A stretch of DNA of 10,276 nt, taken from NCBI GenBank assembly GCA_017882555.1, contig JADGPH010000003.1:1-10276 (forward strand). Reading direction: 5' to 3'. The notes under the pieces were generated by a model. The model saw nothing but the letters and a program-made list of their open reading frames with translations, did no database searches and was not told where the DNA came from. Of this stretch, positions 6,642-10,276 are shown one piece after another. The first letter of the stretch is position 1; each line of letters starts with the position of its first letter. A program made the translations under genes and the position numbers. This DNA comes from Thermoleophilia bacterium (lineage in GTDB: Bacteria > Actinomycetota > Thermoleophilia > Miltoncostaeales > Miltoncostaeaceae).

Positions 6642-7574
6642 TTAGGAGCCGGGTGCGAATACCCTCAGGCGTCCGCCCGGCGCCAGGGTGATCTCGGTGA
6701 CCTCTCCGAAGGGATCCCCATCAACCTGCACGGGAAAGGGCGCCGCAGCGGTGATTCGGAGGGGTGCACGGGTCGTCCCGCCGACCACGCCCGGTCCGGC
6801 GAGGTGCCCCGCGTTGGTGAGCCCGCGCAGCAACATCTGAATTGCACGAATGGGAGAGCGATCGGTGAGCCCGACCCATTCCAGGCGGCCGTCCCAGGCA
6901 ACGTGTGGCAGCAGATTTAGCGGCTGAGGTCCCAGGTAGGCGTAGGGTGCACCACAGGCGGCGATCAGTGAATGCACGAGGATGCCCTCGGTGGCGTCGC
7001 TGTGGTGCACCGTCAACGTGGGACCCGAGCGTAGCGCGTGCCAGCCCGGGCCGAGGCTTGCCAGCGCGAACGCGCCCTGACGCAAGCGGCGCTTGATCTG
7101 CGGGTGGCGTTCGACCCAAGCGACCGTGGCTGCATCCAGACCGATCCCCGCGTTCACACAGAAGACGGTCGTGCGCCCGGCGGCCTCGAGCCGTCCGATC
7201 GCGAGCTCGCGATACGGCTGCGCCAGTGCCGTGACCACGCGTTCAGCCGCACGTTCGGGTGCTGCGGGCCAACCGAGCCCCCGTGCCAAGACATTGGTGG
7301 ATCCGCCGGGGAGCGGAATGAGGGGGATCTCGGTGTCGGCAAGCACGCTCGCAGCAATTCCGATCGTGCCGTCCCCCCCAAGGACCGCGATGATTTCGGC
7401 GCCGACGTCGATGGCGTGCTGCACGGCGATGCGGATGTCTGCGGCGCCATGCGGGGTGGCTACATCCATGAGCCCGTGCGGAGCGAGTTCCGCACGGATT
7501 CGCTCTCGGAGCTGATCCGTGGTGCGCGTTGCGGCGGGATTGACGATCAGCGCGATCCGGCGCGTGCGGCTCAT
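6642..7574 (-). CDS. Diacylglycerol kinase family lipid kinase
   Basis: This is a 310-residue member of the DAGK/LCB5/YegS-type lipid kinase family, which phosphorylates diacylglycerol or a related lipid alcohol with ATP at the membrane surface. Motifs run in order: VNPAA at 11-15, the nucleotide-binding GGDGT at 66-70, PGGSTNVLARGLG at 89-101, NAGIG at 141-145 and QVDGDPFG at 283-290 (usually QxDGE in relatives). The PGGSTNV form is, as I recall, typical of an actinobacterial subgroup. After GGDGT the protein reads IGIAAS where relatives usually have an Asn-Glu pair, a small deviation that could affect activity. The ATG overlaps the stop of the upstream hydrolase gene as ATGA, so the two are coupled. 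The exact lipid substrate cannot be told from sequence. Confidence 0.88.
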   Translation of the reverse strand: MSRTRRIALIVNPAATRTTDQLRERIRAELAPHGLMDVATPHGAADIRIAVQHAIDVGAEIIAVLGGDGTIGIAASVLADTEIPLIPLPGGSTNVLARGLGWPAAPERAAERVVTALAQPYRELAIGRLEAAGRTTVFCVNAGIGLDAATVAWVERHPQIKRRLRQGAFALASLGPGWHALRSGPTLTVHHSDATEGILVHSLIAACGAPYAYLGPQPLNLLPHVAWDGRLEWVGLTDRSPIRAIQMLLRGLTNAGHLAGPGVVGGTTRAPLRITAAAPFPVQVDGDPFGEVTEITLAPGGRLRVFAPGS

Positions 7575-8266
7575 TCCTCAGCCAACGTGAGCTCGAGTCG
7601 AGCGAGAAACGCAGCAATCAGCAGCTGGGTCGTCGCGGGAGCATCGGCGTGGACCAAGTGTCGGCCGCCGGTCACGACCACGTAATGGCTGATTGGCAGC
7701 GCTCGGGCCAGCGACCCCGCCGAATCGGGGGATGCCCACGTGTCCTGGTCACCGGACACGATGAGCACCGGGCAGCGCACGTCGCACGCAGTCTCGAGGA
7801 TGTTGAGCTCCCGGCAGAGGGCGAGGTCGGCCTCAAGGGTTTCGGGCCCGATAACCTCCATAGCCCGACCCACGGCCTCGCCAAAGTCGCTGTCGGGGTC
7901 TCGCATACACGAGGCGACGATCCTGGCGACCGCAGCGTCATGATCGAGACCTGCCACATCGGGAACGGACAGCTCCGTCGCGGCGCCCAATGCGACGACC
8001 CCGTGGATGAGCTCGGGATGGGTGCGGGCGACGCCGAGCGCGAGCAGTGCGCCCAAACCGTGCCCGACGATCGTTCGATGTCCGGGAAGTTGTGCCATGG
8101 CAAGCGCGATCCACTCGACGAGCTCGCCGCCGTTGCGGATCGCGGTGCCGTTGGGGTGTCCGGGCAGTCCGAGGACCGCAGCGCCGTCAAAGCGTTCGGT
8201 GAGCGGGCCCCAGCAGGAGGATCCCGCGATGGCGCCATGAACGAAGATCGGCCGAGGGGCGGTCAT
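7571..8266 (-). CDS. Alpha/beta-hydrolase-fold protein lacking the nucleophile serine
   Basis: This alpha/beta hydrolase fold protein resembles the BioH/MhpC group. The oxyanion HG motif is FVHGAIAG near the N terminus, and the probable acid and base residues are Asp179 in SGDQDTWAS and His207 in TGGRHLVH (numbered from GTG 8278). The nucleophile elbow, normally GxSxG, reads GHGLG: Gly74 (codon GGT, plus-strand 8057-8059) stands in place of Ser, one base from AGT. No neighbouring Ser or Cys can substitute, so hydrolysis by the usual mechanism should fail. I chose the ATG at 8266 (231 residues) because it overlaps the stop of a small upstream ORF; the in-frame GTG at 8278 gives 235 residues, and neither has a ribosome binding site. 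It is coupled to the lipid kinase by ATGA, suggesting a lipid-related role. Confidence 0.85.
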   Translation of the reverse strand: MTAPRPIFVHGAIAGSSCWGPLTERFDGAAVLGLPGHPNGTAIRNGGELVEWIALAMAQLPGHRTIVGHGLGALLALGVARTHPELIHGVVALGAATELSVPDVAGLDHDAAVARIVASCMRDPDSDFGEAVGRAMEVIGPETLEADLALCRELNILETACDVRCPVLIVSGDQDTWASPDSAGSLARALPISHYVVVTGGRHLVHADAPATTQLLIAAFLARLELTLAEE

Positions 8267-8340
8267 GACCGCGCGCACTTTCGTCGGTGGTGGGGCCAGG
8301 AGGCGTTCGCGGGATCGCGAACGATCGTTCTGTCGTGCAC
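8263..8340 (-). CDS. Possible leaderless 25-residue upstream ORF coupled to the hydrolase gene
   Basis: A GTG at 8340 (minus strand) opens a 25-codon frame whose TGA overlaps the hydrolase ATG at 8266 as ATGA. It lies 7 bases after a TAACAT -10-like box, the spacing of a leaderless actinobacterial start. The peptide MHDRTIVRDPANASWPHHRR... is basic, with no recognisable motif. It could be a coupling or attenuating leader for the hydrolase-kinase operon, whose first gene otherwise has no ribosome binding site. It may equally be chance, given its size. Confidence 0.3.
   Translation of the reverse strand: MHDRTIVRDPANASWPHHRRKCARS
8304..8323. repeat. Inverted repeat CGTTCGCG-GGAT-CGCGAACG
   Basis: Perfect 8-base arms (8304-8311 and 8316-8323) flank a 4-base spacer in the divergent promoter region. 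As DNA it could be an operator; as minus-strand RNA it would fold into a strong tetraloop hairpin inside the 5' part of the hydrolase transcript. It overlaps the next palindrome by five bases, giving three alternating CGTTC/GAACG half-sites in 27 bases. Confidence 0.6.
8319..8330. promoter_or_regulatory. Palindrome GAACGATCGTTC, LexA-box-like
   Basis: This is a perfect 12-base palindrome with the core GAAC-N4-GTTC of LexA boxes in Bacillus and Actinobacteria. It lies just downstream of the predicted minus-strand start site, where a repressor would block transcription. The flanks do not match the longer mycobacterial form TCGAAC-N4-GTTCGA (only one extra C matches), so LexA control is a hypothesis; another dimeric repressor is possible. 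Confidence 0.4.
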
Positions 8341-8347
8341 CTTTGGG

Positions 8348-8353
8348 ATGTTA
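8348..8353 (-). promoter_or_regulatory. Candidate -10 box (TAACAT) for the minus-strand operon
   Basis: On the minus strand TAACAT fits the actinobacterial TAnnnT -10 form and is followed after 7 bases by GTG (8340). No convincing -35 hexamer is visible, which is common in high-GC Gram-positives. It faces the plus-strand -10 box 27 bases away. Confidence 0.45.
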
Positions 8354-8377
8354 GACCGGGGGCAACCGGCAGGCCTC

Positions 8378-8386
8378 TGGTACCAT
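8378..8386 (+). promoter_or_regulatory. Candidate extended -10 promoter (TGG-TACCAT) for the HAD phosphatase-ileS operon
   Basis: TGGTACCAT fits TGn-TAnnnT, an extended -10. Only 9 bases separate it from the GTG at 8396, so transcription would begin at or next to the start codon. No ribosome binding site precedes that GTG, in agreement with a leaderless mRNA. Confidence 0.5.
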
Positions 8387-8395
8387 CCTGCGCCC

Positions 8396-9064
8396 GTGAG
8401 GCGTTTCCTTATCGCTGTCGATTTCGACGGCACGATTACGCAGCACGACACGCTGCACCTCATCGTCGACCGGTTCGGCGACCGGTCCGTCTGGGATCGC
8501 ATCACGCCGGATGTTGTCGCGGGTCGGGTGAGTGTTGAGGAGGCCATGCAGGCGGAGTTCGCAATGGTACGTGCCACGCCGGACCAGATTCGTGAGCTTG
8601 TGCGTGCAGAAGCCGGGATCCGCGAGGGCTTCGTGGAATTCGTCGATTGGGCGCGCGCCGCCGGTCATGAGGTCGGGGTATTGTCGGACGGATTCCGGGT
8701 CGTGATCGCCGACATCCTGGATCGGATTGGGCTTGGGGACCTTCCATGTCATTCACACGACGCGGTGTTCTCGGCGGAGGGCACGCAATTGGTGTGGACC
8801 AACCGAGGCGAACGCTGCAAATTGTGCAATCGTCCCTGCAAGCGCTTCGCGCTCGCGGCCATCCGCAGCACCGGCTTGCCGGTTGCCTACGTCGGCGATG
8901 GTGTCTCGGATCGGTGCGTCTGTGGTGCCGCAGATGTGGTATTCGCGCGTTCGGAACTCGCCGACTGGCTGAGTGATGCACAGCGCCCGTTTGTCGCTTT
9001 CGAGGATTTCCACGAGATTCGCGCGCATCTTGAACACCCCACGGAGGTCACCCCTGATGAGTGA
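8396..9064 (+). CDS. HAD-family phosphatase, MtnX-like
   Basis: This 222-residue HAD-superfamily phosphatase of the phosphoserine-phosphatase-like (HAD-IB) type most resembles MtnX and related small-molecule phosphatases. Motif I is DFDGT with Asp9 and Asp11, motif II is LSDG around Ser97, the motif III basic residue is Lys142 or Lys149, and motif IV is VGDGVSD at 166-172. A cysteine-rich stretch, CKLCNRPCK, at 141-149 matches the Cys-containing segment seen in MtnX-type proteins and could bind a metal; Cys174 and Cys176 are nearby. The GTG start is set by the beginning of the HAD fold (RRFLIAVDFDGT) and by the extended -10 just upstream. The frame stays open far upstream, but that reading is antisense to the hydrolase gene. 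No methionine-salvage genes are nearby, so the substrate is undetermined. The 3' end overlaps ileS by 8 bases. Confidence 0.88.
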   Translation: MRRFLIAVDFDGTITQHDTLHLIVDRFGDRSVWDRITPDVVAGRVSVEEAMQAEFAMVRATPDQIRELVRAEAGIREGFVEFVDWARAAGHEVGVLSDGFRVVIADILDRIGLGDLPCHSHDAVFSAEGTQLVWTNRGERCKLCNRPCKRFALAAIRSTGLPVAYVGDGVSDRCVCGAADVVFARSELADWLSDAQRPFVAFEDFHEIRAHLEHPTEVTPDE

Positions 9065-10276
9065 GCAGACGGCGGGGGCGCGGGGATGGCAGACGCCGGG
9101 GTCCGCGACCGACTGGCGTGAGATGGAGGAGCGGGTTCTGGAGTTCTGGCGCGACGAGCAGATCTTTGCGCGCAGCGTCTCCGAGCGTCGGGGCGGTGAG
9201 CCTTACGTGTTCTATGAGGGCCCTCCCACGGCGAACGGCCGACCAGGATCCCACCATGTGTTGTCACGGGTCTTCAAGGATGTGTTCCCACGTTTTCACA
9301 CGATGCGCGGGCGCTACGTCGAGCGTCGCGGCGGCTGGGACTGCCACGGGCTCCCGGTGGAGCTCGAAGTCGAGAAGCTCCTGGGACTCTCCGGCAAGCC
9401 CGACATCGAGGCCTACGGGATTGCAGAGTTCAACCAACAGTGCCGGGAGTCGGTCCTCACCTATCTTGACGAGTGGGAGCGCCTGACCGAGCGGATCGGA
9501 TTCTGGATCGACACCAATCGCGCCTACCGCACAATGGACACGCCATTTATCGAGAGCGTCTGGTGGAGCCTGGCGGAGCTCGACAAGCGCAGCCTGATAT
9601 ACGAAAGCGACAAGGTTGTTCCCTACTGCCCGCGGTGCGGAACGGCGCTCTCCAGCCACGAAGTGGCGCTCGGGTACAAAGATGTGGAGGATCCGTCGAT
9701 CTACGTGCGGTTCCCTCTGGTCGATCGTCCGGATGTGTCGTTGCTCGTCTGGACCACGACGCCGTGGACCCTGCCGGCCAACCAGGCGGTCGCGGTCAAT
9801 CCCGAGGTCACCTATGTCGTTGCCGAACACGATGGGCACCGCGTGATCTTGGCCGAGCCGCTGGTTGCCAAGGTGCTCGGTGACGGGGCGACGATCCTCG
9901 AGCGCCACCCTGGTGCGGTGCTCGAGGGGTGGGCATACGTTCCGCCGTTCGCGGACATCCCGGGTGCGCACCGGGTGGTGCCGGCGGAGTTCGTGACGAC
10001 CGACGACGGGACCGGCATCGTCCACATCGCCCCCGCGTTTGGTGAAGACGACATGAACGTCGCGCGGGCTCAGGGGTTGGACGCGCCGAATCCCGTCGAT
10101 CGCCAGGGGCGGTTTACGCACGCCGTGCCGAGCGTCGAAGGGGTGTTTGTCAAAGATGCGGATCGTGCCCTGATCGAGGATCTGCGGTCGCGTGGTCGCG
10201 TGTTCCGCGAAACGGCGTACGTGCATGCATATCCGCATTGTTGGCGCTGCCAGACTCCGTTGCTCTATTACGCCAA
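9057..10276 (+). CDS. ileS: Isoleucyl-tRNA synthetase (IleS), GxHH variant, 3'-truncated by window edge
   Basis: IleS charges tRNA-Ile with isoleucine and edits misactivated valine. The first 406 residues are present; full-length enzymes have about 1,000 or more. The ATG has GGAGG at 9043-9047, 9 bases upstream, and overlaps the HAD gene. Visible parts are GPPTANG at 55-61, DCHGLPVELEVEK at 95-107, CPRCGTALSSHE at 191-202, then the editing domain with WTTTPWTLPAN at 232-242 and GTGIVHIAPAFGEDD at 318-332. The window ends at HCWRCQTPLLYYA, where the catalytic domain resumes. Overall it resembles the Thermus/eukaryote-like IleS type rather than the E. coli type. The class I HxGH signature reads GSHH (residues 64-67, bases 9246-9257): first and third positions are exchanged. 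No T-box leader precedes it. The KMSKS motif is beyond the window. Confidence 0.96.
   Translation, partial: MSEQTAGARGWQTPGSATDWREMEERVLEFWRDEQIFARSVSERRGGEPYVFYEGPPTANGRPGSHHVLSRVFKDVFPRFHTMRGRYVERRGGWDCHGLPVELEVEKLLGLSGKPDIEAYGIAEFNQQCRESVLTYLDEWERLTERIGFWIDTNRAYRTMDTPFIESVWWSLAELDKRSLIYESDKVVPYCPRCGTALSSHEVALGYKDVEDPSIYVRFPLVDRPDVSLLVWTTTPWTLPANQAVAVNPEVTYVVAEHDGHRVILAEPLVAKVLGDGATILERHPGAVLEGWAYVPPFADIPGAHRVVPAEFVTTDDGTGIVHIAPAFGEDDMNVARAQGLDAPNPVDRQGRFTHAVPSVEGVFVKDADRALIEDLRSRGRVFRETAYVHAYPHCWRCQTPLLYYA

Noticed and set aside
6343..6645. Plus-strand frames over the accA-downstream region
   Set aside because: No ribosome binding site or recognisable domain, whereas the minus-strand 92-residue frame has a very strong ribosome binding site.
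7649..8395. Upstream extension of the HAD phosphatase frame
   Set aside because: The extension is antisense to the hydrolase, adds 249 residues with no fold, and is contradicted by the promoter-like element and GTG at 8381-8398.
9000..9056. T-box or other leader for ileS
   Set aside because: This stretch is the coding end of the HAD gene and overlaps the ileS start. There is no room for a T-box and no specifier or antiterminator structure is visible.
9264..10238. 324-codon minus-strand frame within ileS
   Set aside because: It lies wholly opposite an unmistakable IleS coding frame and shows no domain or start signal.
1..10276. Mobile elements, CRISPR arrays, defence or toxin systems, tRNA genes
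   Set aside because: No transposase, integrase, regularly spaced repeats or tRNA-like cloverleaf was recognised, and composition and codon style look uniform throughout.

Overview
The window is G+C-rich (roughly 60-65% by eye) bacterial chromosome, densely packed with genes. Start/stop overlaps (ATGA, GTGA, TAGTG) are common and GTG starts are frequent. Several features suggest a deep-branching actinobacterial lineage: a PGGSTNV-type lipid kinase, a eukaryotic-like IleS with a GxHH signature, TAnnnT -10 boxes a few bases upstream of GTG codons (a leaderless pattern), and separate AccD and AccA genes. Chloroflexota-like or another high-GC phylum is not excluded. No mobile element, CRISPR array, tRNA or rRNA was seen.

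Region 1 (3-6264, + strand) is a fatty-acid synthesis operon: fabH (5' end outside the window), fabD, fabG, fabF, a dual-specificity/tyrosine phosphatase-like gene, accD and accA. AccA/AccD form the carboxyltransferase that makes malonyl-CoA. FabD moves malonyl to acyl carrier protein, FabH starts the chain, FabF elongates it and FabG performs the first reduction. The usual acpP gene between fabG and fabF is absent; fabG and fabF overlap there instead. The phosphatase is the unexpected member.

Region 2 (6283-8340, - strand) converges on accA. Read 5' to 3' on the minus strand it holds a possible 25-codon leaderless small ORF, an alpha/beta-hydrolase-fold protein whose nucleophile serine is replaced by glycine, a diacylglycerol-kinase-family lipid kinase, and a 92-residue CxxC protein of unknown function with a very strong ribosome binding site.

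Region 3 (8279-8395) is a compact divergent promoter region. It has opposed -10 elements, an 8-bp-arm inverted repeat and an overlapping GAAC-N4-GTTC palindrome that resembles the Gram-positive LexA box.

Region 4 (8396-10276, + strand) holds a MtnX-like HAD phosphatase overlapping the 5' end of ileS, which runs off the window. This IleS carries GSHH in place of the class I HxGH signature, an arrangement I recall being linked to extreme mupirocin resistance.

Most of the window is core metabolism. The points most worth a second look are the IleS signature swap, the serine-less hydrolase with its regulatory region, the phosphatase inside the fab/acc operon and the missing acpP.
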